From JAMXLO01 sp963749575 (GTDB lineage Bacteria; Pseudomonadota; Alphaproteobacteria; Acetobacterales; Acetobacteraceae), in contig CAVVNM010000015.1 of assembly GCA_963749575.1 (NCBI GenBank), positions 124,001 to 188,000 of the forward strand: a stretch of DNA of 64,000 nt, given 5' to 3'. Positions 47,036 to 56,101 of the stretch are shown piece by piece. Each line of letters begins with the position of its first letter. Within the stretch, counting starts at the first letter, position 1. Made by a program: the position numbers and the translations under genes. A model generated the notes under the pieces. It was not told where the DNA came from, ran no database searches, and saw only the letters and a program-made list of their open reading frames with translations.

Positions 47036-47873
47036 TCAGAACGCCGGGGCGTCGTACAGACCGGCCGCGTCCGAGCCGACCCATACCTGTGGTTCGGATG
47101 GCTGGTAACGCTGCTCCGCTTCCATGCGTGCCACATCGGCGCGAATCTCGTCGAACACCTGATGCAGGCTGCGGTCCGGCTGATCGAAGGCATGCAGCTC
47201 GGCGTCGCCGAACAACGTGTGGCGATTGCCGGGCGCACAGCCGAATGAGCTACGGTCTGCCCTCGCCGCAGTGATGATGATCCGCTCGGGCGCGCGCAGA
47301 TCGCGGATCAGCGAGCCCGAGTAGCAGGCCGAAATCACGATCACAGTCGGATGTCCGGCAAGCGGTGCCAGCTTGCGCGCGAGCTCGCGCGACGACAGCG
47401 CGGTGGGCGCCTTGTTGCCGACCTTGCGAGCCAGTTCCCGCGGCGCGCCATGCGTGCTGATAGCGACGAACACGATGTCGTCCGGCTCCCGCCTGCCGGA
47501 CCACCGTGTCGACCAGTGCCCGCGATCGTGGCGTCATCGGCAACCGGATACAGTCTTCCAGCCGATGTGACATTGCTCGCGATCATCGGCACGACGCGAT
47601 ACCGGCTCGCGGATTGCAGCTTATCTGCCAGCTCGACGACATCGTTCTCGGACCACGCTTCGGAATAGAGGCCGAGGCCGATATAGAACAATCGCCGGCC
47701 CTGTGCCGGCTCGTTCGCCGGCCTGCTGTTGCTGGGTGAGCAGCGTGGTCTGCGCCTCGGCGCAGCCCTCCCAGCGAAACCGACGCAAGCGCCAGCCCGA
47801 GGACCGCGGCATGAATGCAGCGTATTGCGATCCGGCCGATGCAGTTGTCGGTTGAGTTAGATCGCGATCGCAT
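47036..47873 (-). pseudogene. Peptidase C13 (legumain-like) family lipoprotein (four frameshifts)
   Basis: The gene encodes an exported clan-CD cysteine peptidase. A signal peptide is followed by a lipobox (SVSLGGC once one base is removed), then FYIGLGLYSEAWSENDVVELAD. The catalytic histidine is in VAISTHGA and the catalytic cysteine in VIVISACYSGS. IITAARADRSSFGCAPGNRHTLFGDAEL is the diagnostic C13 block. Four breaks near 47,767, 47,698, 47,520 and 47,489 are each repaired by removing one base, giving 277 residues. The first codons overlap the end of the MFS gene. Function in bacteria is poorly known. Confidence 0.75.
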
Positions 47874-49236
47874 CCAGCTCCTTGCCCTTGTGCTCCGGCG
47901 TGAACAGCCAGATGCCGACGCCCATCAGCAGCATCGCCACCGGCACGATCAGGAACGCCTTGGCGAACGAGCCGGTGCTCTGCTGGATGCCGATCGTGAC
48001 GAACGGCCACAGCACGAAGCCGACCAGCCAGGCGACCGCCCAGGAGAAACCGTTGCCGACCCCGCGGATGCGCGTCGGGTAGATCTCCGCCGTCAGTATC
48101 ATGGCGGGCGCCCAGAAGCCGAGGAAACCGATGCTCCACAGCAATCCGTAGATCCACAGCTCGGTGTCGCTCTCGGCGAACACCCAGAGCGTCAGGAACA
48201 CCGCGCCTTGCACCAGCATGATGTAGAATGCCGGTTTGCGCCCGAACCGGTCGGCGATCAGCCCCGCCGCCAACAGGCCGAGAAAGCCGACCAGTCCCCA
48301 CCAGATGTAGAACGTGCCGTAGGCCGCGGTGGACCAGTGCCGTTCCTGCGCCAGATAGAGCGGCATCCAACCGCCGACCGTGCCGTAGATGATCGTGCTG
48401 CAACAGGCGATGAACGTCGCCGCCGCGGTGTTGCGGAGCATGTCCGGCAGGAACAGCTGACGGATGGGGACCTTCGCCGCCTTGTCGAGCCAGGCCTGAT
48501 CGGCGGGCAGCAGCGGCAGGCCGGCCGCCTGCGCCTCCTTGATGCGGCGCTTGCGATCCTGCAGGCGCACCCAGTAGGGCGATTCCGGCAGGCCGATCCG
48601 CACATAGACCGCGAGCAGCGCCACCACCGCCGGAACCACGCAGGCGATGCGCCAGCCCCATTCGGCGATGATGAATGTGGTGATGACGCCGGCCAGTGCC
48701 GCGCCGAAGCACCAGGTGCCGCGATTGATGCCGATCACCCGGCCGCGCATGTGTGCCGGCCAGGTCTCGGCGACCAGCATCGAGCCAAGCGACCATTCGC
48801 CGTTGAGCGCGAAGTTGATCGCACTGCGCACCGCGACGAACGCGGCAAACGTCGTGGTCACCGCCACGACCGGCATCAACAGCGAGAACAGCGCGATGTT
48901 GATGGCGAGCAGCGTGCGCCGGCCGTAACGGTCGGCCAGCCACGGCCAGACATACATGCCGAGGATGCCGACCAGCAGCGAAATCTGCAGCCCGCTCCGA
49001 TACTCCGGGAGCGTGACGCCGAAATCCTTGATCACGAGTGGCGTAGCCAGGGCGAAGATCACGCCGTCCATGCCATCGAAGCCCCAACCGAGGCCGTTGG
49101 CGATCGCGATGTGCCAGTGCGTGCGACTGAGGCGCGTCGGATCACTCGCGGCCCGGAATGCGGCGGAGCGATTGCGGTAGCTTTGTTCCAGCGGGCCGGC
49201 GACATCGGCTGAGGCGATGGCTCCGGACGGGCTCAT
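47857..49236 (-). CDS. MFS transporter (sugar-porter/aromatic-acid symporter type)
   Basis: This is a 459-residue carrier with about 12 membrane helices. Motif A is ADRYGRRTL near residue 85, and PESPYWVRLQDRKRR follows helix six. The second-half motif reads ADRFGRKPAF. DGMDGVIFALATPLV lies in helix one. The ATG at 49,236 is chosen because a strong GAGGAGGA ribosome-binding site precedes it. An upstream start at 49,290 is in frame. It is transcribed away from the cyclase operon. The substrate is likely an organic acid. Confidence 0.87.
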   Translation of the reverse strand: MSPSGAIASADVAGPLEQSYRNRSAAFRAASDPTRLSRTHWHIAIANGLGWGFDGMDGVIFALATPLVIKDFGVTLPEYRSGLQISLLVGILGMYVWPWLADRYGRRTLLAINIALFSLLMPVVAVTTTFAAFVAVRSAINFALNGEWSLGSMLVAETWPAHMRGRVIGINRGTWCFGAALAGVITTFIIAEWGWRIACVVPAVVALLAVYVRIGLPESPYWVRLQDRKRRIKEAQAAGLPLLPADQAWLDKAAKVPIRQLFLPDMLRNTAAATFIACCSTIIYGTVGGWMPLYLAQERHWSTAAYGTFYIWWGLVGFLGLLAAGLIADRFGRKPAFYIMLVQGAVFLTLWVFAESDTELWIYGLLWSIGFLGFWAPAMILTAEIYPTRIRGVGNGFSWAVAWLVGFVLWPFVTIGIQQSTGSFAKAFLIVPVAMLLMGVGIWLFTPEHKGKELDAIAI

Positions 49237-49702
49237 TGCCAGTTCCTCCTCGGGAGCCTGGTTGCGGCTCGTTGTCTTGTCGGCCGGCATCTTCGCAGGC
49301 GAACGGTCGCAGACGCAAGCGAGGTGGGAGACCGTGTGTCAGCTACGCGGCGCGAAATCGAAGCTTTCAAACAGCGGTTCAGATGCCAGCGGTGCAGATC
49401 AGCGTGGCGACTGTTATGCCAAGCCCATGTGGTACAGAACTACGCTGTTGTTGCGTCTGGTCGACACGATCACCAACCCGGCGTTCGGCCGGCCGGACTA
49501 TCTGAACCGAACCGAACGCGAGCGTCTGACCACACCGGCGAAGGCCACACCGTTGCCTTGCAATAATCAACTTATCGCGAAGGCGGCTCGCTGCTGTCGC
49601 AATCCAGAGTAGCGCCAGTGGCAGAACTTCGCCGAGTACGCCATGCTCGCGGCAAGCGCGCCCGGAACATGGGACGCGGAACAAGCATCGGGGAGAAACG
49701 CC
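49237..49702. other. Divergent intergenic region
   Basis: This 466-base region separates the MFS gene from the cyclase gene and must carry their promoters. One open frame of 60 codons (49,430-49,612, MWYRTTLLLRLVDTITNP at its start) has no ribosome-binding site and no recognisable relatives, so it is not called a gene. No hairpin or repeat stands out. Confidence 0.45.
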
Positions 49703-50725
49703 ATGAGGATCGCCACACTTGCCGCGTTCACGGGTATGTCTGCCCTGTCGCTGCTGTCACCGGCCGCACCAGCCTTTGCCCAGGCCGACTGCAAGGCCGT
49801 CGTCGCGCCGTCGCCGTTCGGCCCGGACGATCAGGTCGGCGCCACCAATCGCGTCACCCCTGCCGTCACCAAGGCGGCAGCCGCGGAGATCCAGACCGGC
49901 GTGGTCACGCCCATGGCCAACAACCTGGTCGACGGCGTACCCTTGTTCGGCACGCGGTTCACCAAGACCATTCTGACCAGCTTCGCCGTCGTACCAGGCG
50001 CTGAATACGGCAAGAACAAGCTCAGCTACATGGAGGATACCTATCTCAGCCAGAGCCATGTCGGCACGCATATCGACGGCATGGGCCACATCGGCATCCA
50101 GGACTGCTACTATAATCAGACCCCGATGGGGAAATACGTCACCCAGAATTACCTCAAGCGGCTCGGTATTGAAAACGTCAAGACATTCGCCACGCGCGGC
50201 GTCATCATCGACGTGGTCAAGGTGTTCCAGGCGGCCGGCAAGTTGAAGCCCAACGCCGCCTGCAAGAACCCCTGCCTCGACGGCGGCACGGTGATCACCG
50301 AGGCTGACCTGCAGGCAGGGCTGAAGCTGTACAACGTCACCTTGCGGGAGGCCGATGCGGTATTCATCAACACCGGCTGGGGCGACCTGTTCCAGCAGTT
50401 CCCGGCGCAGAACGCAGCCTACAACGGCAGCGAGCCCGGCATCAGCAAGTCGGCCGGAGCGTGGCTCGCATCGCAGAAGGTGATCGTCGTCGGCGCCGAT
50501 ACCTGGGCTGTCGAGGTGATCCCCAGCGAGGACAAGGACGAAGCGTTTCCGGTCCACAAGATATTGCTGACCGATAACGGCATCCACATCATCGAGAACG
50601 TGCGCACCGACCTGATCTCGGCCGTCGCCGCGCAATCGGGCCGGGCCACCTTCTTCCTGTCGATGACGGTGCCCAAGGCGGTGGGCCTGACCGGCACCTT
50701 CGTCAACCTCGAGGCGATCCAGTAG
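49703..50725 (+). CDS. Exported cyclase family protein (kynurenine-formamidase-like)
   Basis: This 340-residue metal-dependent hydrolase of the cyclase family has a Sec signal peptide (MRIATLAAFTGMSALSLLSP, cleaved after AFA), so it acts in the periplasm. The hallmark metal-binding motif HVGTHIDGMGH (HxGTHxDxxxH) is near residue 120. A GGGGAGAAA ribosome-binding site precedes the ATG. The pairs DCK and DCYYN and a CKNPC segment suggest disulfides. The gene is six bases before a binding-protein gene, so the two may process and capture the same compound. Confidence 0.82.
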   Translation: MRIATLAAFTGMSALSLLSPAAPAFAQADCKAVVAPSPFGPDDQVGATNRVTPAVTKAAAAEIQTGVVTPMANNLVDGVPLFGTRFTKTILTSFAVVPGAEYGKNKLSYMEDTYLSQSHVGTHIDGMGHIGIQDCYYNQTPMGKYVTQNYLKRLGIENVKTFATRGVIIDVVKVFQAAGKLKPNAACKNPCLDGGTVITEADLQAGLKLYNVTLREADAVFINTGWGDLFQQFPAQNAAYNGSEPGISKSAGAWLASQKVIVVGADTWAVEVIPSEDKDEAFPVHKILLTDNGIHIIENVRTDLISAVAAQSGRATFFLSMTVPKAVGLTGTFVNLEAIQ

Positions 50726-50731
50726 CGTAAC

Positions 50732-51724
50732 GTGCTGCGCCGCCGGCCACTCCTGGCCGGACTGATCGGCTGCGGTCTCGGCTCCGCACGGGCCGAACCG
50801 CGGCGTTTCCGCATCGCGTTCGCCAATCTCGACGAATCACCGGGCGTGACGCTCGAAGGACTCGGGTTCACCGGAACCGACGTACGGCGCAGCTTCGAAC
50901 TGGCAGCGCGAACTCTGCCTATCGATATGCTCTACTTCGACAATGCCGGCGATCCCGACCGCGCCATCACCAATGCCGAGACGGCGATCGCTGCCCGGGT
51001 GGATCTGCTGATCGAATACAGCGCCGATGCCGATGCGAACGCTGCGATCGCCGAACGCCTTGCCGCCGCCGGCATTCCTGCCCTCGCGCTGGTCGACCCG
51101 GTGCCAGGCGCGCCGCTGTATGGTCCCGACAACCGTGCCGCCGGCCGCATTGCCGGACGCGCTCTCGGCACGTTCGCACGGGAGACCTGGCCGGATCAGC
51201 AGGTACTCGGCGTCCTCGTCGGCGACCTCGCCGACCCCGGCCCTGCCATCAGCGATCGCGTGCAGGGGATCACCGAAGGCGTGCGCGAGTCACTGCCGGC
51301 GCTGCAGTTTGCATCGCTCGATACCGGCGGACAGCCGGTGCGTGCCGACGCGCTGTTGACCAAATTCCTGCGGACCGAGCGCGACCGACTGCTGATCGCG
51401 ACGCTGGACGACCTGGCCGCTGTCTATGCCAAGAATGCCATCGAGATGAACCGCCGGCAGAGCGACTGCGTCATCGTCAGTCAGGGGCTTGACCGCAACA
51501 TCCATGGCGGGGCCAGCGAGAAGAAGGAGATCGACCCCAACAATCGCAGCAGCGTGGTGCTCGGCTCGGTCGCCTACTACATGGACCGCTACGGCTACGA
51601 CGTGCTGCCGCTCGCAATGCGTCTGCTCGGCGGCGAGACGCTGCCGCCGCGCACGGTGACGCACCACACCCTGGTCACCGCCGCCAACGTCTTTCGGGAG
51701 TATCCGCCGTTCGACATGAACTGA
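50732..51724 (+). CDS. Periplasmic sugar-type binding protein (Peripla_BP_4-like)
   Basis: This 330-residue binding protein starts with GTG six bases after the cyclase gene. The signal MLRRRPLLAGLIGCGLGSARA contains arginines and could be of Tat type. The mature part has the two-lobe pattern of ribose-type binding proteins: FRIAFANLDES, FDNAGDPDRAITNAETAIA, GIPALALVDPVPGAP and LIATLDDLAAVYAKNA. No ABC permease or ATPase lies next to it. It may act as a sensor or use a distant transporter. Confidence 0.75.
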   Translation: MLRRRPLLAGLIGCGLGSARAEPRRFRIAFANLDESPGVTLEGLGFTGTDVRRSFELAARTLPIDMLYFDNAGDPDRAITNAETAIAARVDLLIEYSADADANAAIAERLAAAGIPALALVDPVPGAPLYGPDNRAAGRIAGRALGTFARETWPDQQVLGVLVGDLADPGPAISDRVQGITEGVRESLPALQFASLDTGGQPVRADALLTKFLRTERDRLLIATLDDLAAVYAKNAIEMNRRQSDCVIVSQGLDRNIHGGASEKKEIDPNNRSSVVLGSVAYYMDRYGYDVLPLAMRLLGGETLPPRTVTHHTLVTAANVFREYPPFDMN

Positions 51725-51770
51725 CCATAAGCGCGCCGCTTCACCCCAGGCATCGCGGCATGCCCAGCAG

Positions 51771-53108
51771 CTACGGACAGCGGCAGTAGATTGCGTTGGT
51801 TTCGCCATCCTCCTGCGCCACCGTCGCGAAGGTCACTGCGCCGCCTGGCCCAGCCATGGCGATCGCATTAAAGGCGAAACGACCGATCCGACCGCCCTGG
51901 GGCAACGTCTCTCCCATGGTCCCAACCGCGCGCAGGTCGGCCGCTACGCCGGAGAATGCGGCGAGCTGTCCAGGTCCGCCATCGAGCGCCGCGACGAACG
52001 CCGTCACGCCGCCTGGCCCGACCGTGGGCCAGGGCCCAAACCCCGCATAACGGCCGCCACCAGGCGCTTCCGCGCCCTCAACCGCAATTTCCACCAGCCC
52101 CTCCGATCCGATCCGCAGCACCGCCTCGCGTGCGCCGCCGTCGCTGCCGAGATAAGCGCCGAACGCGATCCCCTCGTCGTCGTCGATCGCCACCAGCTCG
52201 GAGAAACGCAGGATCATCGCCCCGCTCGGCGTTCGCTCGCCGGCACCGACCCGCAGGCGCAGATCGCGTGCGCCAGCGACAAAGATGCCGCCAAGGGTGG
52301 GGCCTTTGAAGATCGCAGCCGGAAAGGCGATGACACCACCGTTGTTCAGCGACGGCTCACCAATCTTGTCCATCGTGCCGCCGATGCGCAGCAGCCGCTC
52401 GCCCTCCGCCACCACCCGTTGCAGTCGCCGCCCATTCCAGAAATACAGGACATCCAGCGTTTCGCGCCCACGCCGCACATTGGCAACGAAGGCGATCTCG
52501 TCGTTGTCGTTCAACGCCGGCGCGTTGAAGCCGACAAGCACGCCGCTGGCTACGCCTGGCGCATCGTCGCCGGCCAGCGCAATCGCCTGCAGCCCTTCCT
52601 CGCCGACCAGAAAGATCCCCTCCGTCGCCCGCCCGCCGGCGATTTCGGCGCCGAACGCCACATGCCCGGACGCGTTCAGCGCCGGCAGCGGATGCGCCGC
52701 GAATTCCGCCAGCGTGCCACCTCCGGGCACCGCGTCGCCAAACGCGGCAATCTTCGTGACGCGGCCCGCTTCGGCAATGAAGATGCCCTCGCGTGCCGAC
52801 GCGTGCAGCACGGTCGCATAGAACGCGACCTGACCACGCGCATTGACCGGCGCGACAACCGGCTGCGCGGTGACATCGAACCGGTCGAATACGCCGCCAC
52901 CGGGTGCCGCCAGACCGGACCGGATCACCGGGCGCAACCGGCCGCGGTCGGATCCCGGCGCCGTGGTGGCCAGCGATGCCACCCGCACCGATGGCTGCGC
53001 CGGCGCCGTTGATGGCGTCGACGGCGCGACCCACAGAACCGCCGCCCACAAGGCAGCCACCACGACACCCGCCACCAGCAGGCGCTTCCAGGCCGCCGCC
53101 AGCAGCAT
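51771..53108 (-). CDS. NxxGxxAF tandem-repeat protein, membrane-anchored, in the metal-import operon
   Basis: This is a 445-residue protein with an N-terminal hydrophobic anchor (RLLVAGVVVAALWAAVLWV) and then repeats of about 60 residues. Each repeat contains an NxxGxxAF-like unit: NARGQVAF, NASGHVAF, NDNDEIAF and NNGGVIAF, each followed by a GIFxxxxGRxxxIAxxGDxxPGG block. This suggests a beta-propeller-like periplasmic domain. The gene starts three bases after the metal-binding protein gene and is the last of the four-gene metal ABC operon. In the Paracoccus aztABCD system the fourth gene is also a beta-propeller-type zinc chaperone, so an analogous role is possible. Confidence 0.7.
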   Translation of the reverse strand: MLLAAAWKRLLVAGVVVAALWAAVLWVAPSTPSTAPAQPSVRVASLATTAPGSDRGRLRPVIRSGLAAPGGGVFDRFDVTAQPVVAPVNARGQVAFYATVLHASAREGIFIAEAGRVTKIAAFGDAVPGGGTLAEFAAHPLPALNASGHVAFGAEIAGGRATEGIFLVGEEGLQAIALAGDDAPGVASGVLVGFNAPALNDNDEIAFVANVRRGRETLDVLYFWNGRRLQRVVAEGERLLRIGGTMDKIGEPSLNNGGVIAFPAAIFKGPTLGGIFVAGARDLRLRVGAGERTPSGAMILRFSELVAIDDDEGIAFGAYLGSDGGAREAVLRIGSEGLVEIAVEGAEAPGGGRYAGFGPWPTVGPGGVTAFVAALDGGPGQLAAFSGVAADLRAVGTMGETLPQGGRIGRFAFNAIAMAGPGGAVTFATVAQEDGETNAIYCRCP

Positions 53109-53111
53109 CTG

Positions 53112-54020
53112 TCAGTTGCTCAACATGCCGGCCTTCAGCGTGGCCACGTCGTGGTGGAGCATCTTGAGGTAGCTGTCGGCCTCGCCACCGGCCGCAGACA
53201 GCGAATCGCCATACAGCGTGCCGCCGATCGCCGCCCCGGTTTCGCCTGCGATCCGCTGCATGGCGCGCGGGTCGGTGATGCTGTCGAGGAACAGCGCCTT
53301 CACGCGAGCCGCACGGATGCGCTGCGCCAGCTTCGCGAGTTCCGCCGCCGAGGGCTCGCTGTTGTTGGTCCAGCCATTAACAGTGAGCAGCGTGAAGCCG
53401 TACGCATTGGCAAGATATTGCAGCGAATCGTGCGAGGTCAGCACCCGCCGCTTCGTCGCGGGAACGCCCGACATCTCCTTGCGCGCCCAGTCATCGATCG
53501 CTTGGATCTCCTTCGTGTAGGCCGCCGCGCGCGTCCGATATTCGGCGGCGTTGGTCGGATCGAGCCGCGCCAGCCCCTCGGCGATGTTGCGCACGTAAAT
53601 CACGCCATTGCGGGGATCGAGCCAGGCGTGCTGGTCGATCGCCGAAGGCAGCTGCCGGCCGGAAACCGGATGTTCCTCTTCTGCCATCAGCGTATGCACG
53701 CGACGGCTGACCACCAGCTTGGTACCCTTGAATTCGGCCTGCTTGAGCAGCGGCTCGAGCCAGGGTTCGAACTCATCGTTGAGGTCGTTGAGGAACACGG
53801 CGCGCGTCGATGCGACTGTTGCGACATCGGCTGCGGTCGGCTGGTACAGCTCGCAGTCCCCGCCGGCGCCAACGATGGTCTTGATGGCGATATGATCGCC
53901 ACCGACATTGGCAAGCATGTCACCGATGACGCTGAACGTCGCGACCACTGCGATGCGATCCTCGGCATGTCCGGACGTCGTCAACAGCAATGCGGCCAAC
54001 GCAACCAGCCAACGAACCAT
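53112..54020 (-). CDS. Metal ABC transporter substrate-binding protein (ZnuA/MntC-like)
   Basis: This 302-residue periplasmic cluster-9 binding protein has a Sec signal (MVRWLVALAALLLTTSGHA). Metal-ligand regions include IDQHAWLDP (His), VLTSHDSLQYLANAYG (His) and LYGDSLS (Asp). The first ligand of the family, the histidine of a GDxHxYxP motif, is replaced: the sequence reads GDCELYQPTAADV, with Cys-Glu in that place. This variant could change metal preference. The ATG shares its A with the TGA stop of the permease gene. The metal (Zn, Mn or Fe) cannot be decided. Confidence 0.82.
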   Translation of the reverse strand: MVRWLVALAALLLTTSGHAEDRIAVVATFSVIGDMLANVGGDHIAIKTIVGAGGDCELYQPTAADVATVASTRAVFLNDLNDEFEPWLEPLLKQAEFKGTKLVVSRRVHTLMAEEEHPVSGRQLPSAIDQHAWLDPRNGVIYVRNIAEGLARLDPTNAAEYRTRAAAYTKEIQAIDDWARKEMSGVPATKRRVLTSHDSLQYLANAYGFTLLTVNGWTNNSEPSAAELAKLAQRIRAARVKALFLDSITDPRAMQRIAGETGAAIGGTLYGDSLSAAGGEADSYLKMLHHDVATLKAGMLSN

Positions 54021-54877
54021 CAGGCGGCCCTCCCGATCATCGATGCTGCGCGGCGCGACAAACTCGCCGCGACGAGCGAAATGCCGAACAGCAATCCTCC
54101 TGCCAGCACAATCGCCGGGCCGGATGGCAGATTGCCGTGATAGGAGACCAGCAGCCCCGCCAATGCAGCGACCAGACCAAATGCGGTCGCCAACGCCATC
54201 GACGCTGCGACGCCGAGACCCCAGCATCGCGCAGCGGCGGCTGGCAGCAGCATCGGTCCCACCGCAAGCAGCGTGCCGAAGGCCTGGAAACTCGCCACCA
54301 ACGCGAGCACCACGAGCACCACGAACACCGCCCCGTAGGGCGCTCGCGCACCCACCCCACGCAGAAACGCGGGATCGAACGCACCGACCGCCAACGGCCG
54401 ATACAACGCCGCGATCGTCAGAACGATCAGACTGGTCACGCCAGCGATCTGCAGCAACGCGCGCTGGTCGATTGCCAGCACGGTGCCGAACAGCACACGC
54501 ATCACGTCGACGTTGCTGCCCCGCCACGCCACCAGCACCACGCCGAGTGAGAGCGCGACCAGATAGAACGCCACCAGTCCGGCGTCGTCGCGCTTCCGGC
54601 CGCCCGCGACCAGCCCCGCCAGTGCCGCCACCGCAAGTCCGCTCGCAAGTCCGCCGAGCGACAGCCACGTCGGCGATGGTCCCGCATACAGAAAGCCGAT
54701 CGCGGCTCCGGGCATCACCGCGTGGCCGAGCACATCGCCATCGAGGCTCATCCGCCGCAACAGCAACAGCGTCCCGACGGCGCCGTTGGTCAGCGCCAGC
54801 GCCACGCAGGCCACCAGTGCCGCGCGCATGAACCCGAGCGTCTCGAACGGCGCCACCAGCAGCGCATGCGCCGACAT
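54020..54877 (-). CDS. Metal ABC transporter permease (ABC-3 family)
   Basis: This 285-residue permease has about eight membrane helices. LRRMSLDGDVLGHAVMPGAAIGFLYAG is the typical ABC-3 first-half motif. VLFGTVLAIDQRALLQIAG and FQAFGTLLAVGPMLLPAAAA match the ZnuB/MntB group. The ATG at 54,877 overlaps the stop of the ATPase gene by one base. Confidence 0.88.
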   Translation of the reverse strand: MSAHALLVAPFETLGFMRAALVACVALALTNGAVGTLLLLRRMSLDGDVLGHAVMPGAAIGFLYAGPSPTWLSLGGLASGLAVAALAGLVAGGRKRDDAGLVAFYLVALSLGVVLVAWRGSNVDVMRVLFGTVLAIDQRALLQIAGVTSLIVLTIAALYRPLAVGAFDPAFLRGVGARAPYGAVFVVLVVLALVASFQAFGTLLAVGPMLLPAAAARCWGLGVAASMALATAFGLVAALAGLLVSYHGNLPSGPAIVLAGGLLFGISLVAASLSRRAASMIGRAA

Positions 54878-55602
54878 CACGCCGCAATTGTCGGCAACGC
54901 CGCCTCTGTCGCACCCCAGGCGATGCAGTGCCGCGCCAGCACCAGCGTCGCAGGAAAGCGTGCCCGCACCAGGTCGAGATCGTGCAGCACGGCTATGATG
55001 GTACGGCCCTCGCGATGCCATTCCGCGACCCGATCGAGCAGTACCGACGTGGTCTGCGCATCGACCGCGGCGAACGGTTCATCCAGCAGGATCACCGCGG
55101 CGTCCTGCAGGATCAGCCGCGCGAACAGCGCGCGCTGCAGCTCGCCCACCGACAGTTCGCCGATCCGCCGGCCCAATCGTTCTGTCATCCCAACCGTTGC
55201 CGCAGCCGCTGACGCGCGCAATCGCATCTTCAGGTCTGGCGCCCGGAACGCACCGAATTCCCGCCATCCGCCGAGCGCGATCAACTCTTCCACCGTTACC
55301 GGATAGTCGGTGTCAACCGCCGCAAGCTGCGGCAGATAGGCCAGTCGTTCCGACCCAGGACGACCCACCGCACCGCGGGCCAGTCGCACGGTGCCCGCGA
55401 TTGCCCCCAGCAGCGTGCTCTTGCCGGCCCCGTTCGCGCCGACAATGGCGGTCAGGCTGCCCGGCACGAACTCGCCGCTGATGGCATCCAACGCCAGCCG
55501 CCGCCCGTAGCGCACCGTTACATCACTTAGCGCGACGCGTCCGTCCGGGAATATTGCCTTGCCTCCCACGTCATGCTCACGTCGGCCCGACGCACCGGCC
55601 AC
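54877..55602 (-). CDS. Metal ABC transporter ATPase (ZnuC/MntA-like)
   Basis: This 241-residue ATPase has Walker A GANGAGKST, Walker B VILLDEPFAAVD and the H-loop VLHDLD. The ABC signature is LSVGELQRA, where LSGGE is usual. The GTG at 55,602 leaves only 26 bases to the divergent ATG at 55,629. The first 20 residues look atypical, so a start closer to VALSDVTVRYG (for example GTG at 55,569) is possible. It is the first gene of the metal import operon. No binding site for a metal regulator was identified in the short gap. Confidence 0.85.
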   Translation of the reverse strand: MAGASGRREHDVGGKAIFPDGRVALSDVTVRYGRRLALDAISGEFVPGSLTAIVGANGAGKSTLLGAIAGTVRLARGAVGRPGSERLAYLPQLAAVDTDYPVTVEELIALGGWREFGAFRAPDLKMRLRASAAAATVGMTERLGRRIGELSVGELQRALFARLILQDAAVILLDEPFAAVDAQTTSVLLDRVAEWHREGRTIIAVLHDLDLVRARFPATLVLARHCIAWGATEAALPTIAA

Positions 55603-55628
55603 AAATGGTCATCAGTGGAGCGCACACC

Positions 55629-56090
55629 ATGATCAAACTCACTGTCAACGGCACGCCGCACGATGTCGACGCCGATCCCGACACGCCGCTGCTTTGGGTG
55701 CTGCGGGAATGGGTCGGCATGACCGGCACCAAGTACGGCTGTGGCATCGCACAATGCGGCGCCTGCACGGTGCATCTCGACGGTGTCGCGACGCGGTCCT
55801 GCCAGGTGCCGGTCGGATCGATCGGGGATGCGAAGATCACCACCATCGAAGGCCTGTCACCCGATGGTCTGAGCCATCCGGTGCAGGTCGCCTGGCTGCA
55901 GCACGACGTACCGCAATGCGGCTACTGTCAGTCCGGGCAGATCATGGCTGCCGCGGCGCTGCTGAAGACCAATCCGAAGCCCTCCGACGCCGACATCGAC
56001 GATGCGATGACCAACATCTGTCGCTGCGGCACCTATCAACGCATCCGCGAGGCAATTCATACCGCTGCCTCGCTCGGCGGCAAGGCATAG
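55629..56090 (+). CDS. [2Fe-2S] subunit of a xanthine-dehydrogenase-family hydroxylase (IorA-like)
   Basis: This 153-residue electron-transfer subunit has the plant-type [2Fe-2S] set Cys38, Cys43, Cys46 and Cys58 (CGIAQCGAC then RSC) and the second helical-domain set Cys98, Cys101, Cys132 and Cys134 (QCGYC and ICRCG). It passes electrons from the molybdenum subunit encoded directly downstream. Isoquinoline 1-oxidoreductase and periplasmic aldehyde dehydrogenases have this composition without an FAD subunit. The ATG at 55,629 gives the normal length. Confidence 0.9.
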   Translation: MIKLTVNGTPHDVDADPDTPLLWVLREWVGMTGTKYGCGIAQCGACTVHLDGVATRSCQVPVGSIGDAKITTIEGLSPDGLSHPVQVAWLQHDVPQCGYCQSGQIMAAAALLKTNPKPSDADIDDAMTNICRCGTYQRIREAIHTAASLGGKA

Positions 56091-56101
56091 GGAACCGCGC
56101 C

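Noticed and set aside
47815..49212. 465-codon plus-strand frame opposite the second MFS gene
   Set aside because: Antisense shadow without ribosome-binding site or motifs. The MFS reading has strong transporter motifs and a ribosome-binding site.
49430..49612. 60-codon open frame in the MFS-cyclase gap
   Set aside because: No ribosome-binding site and no recognisable relatives.
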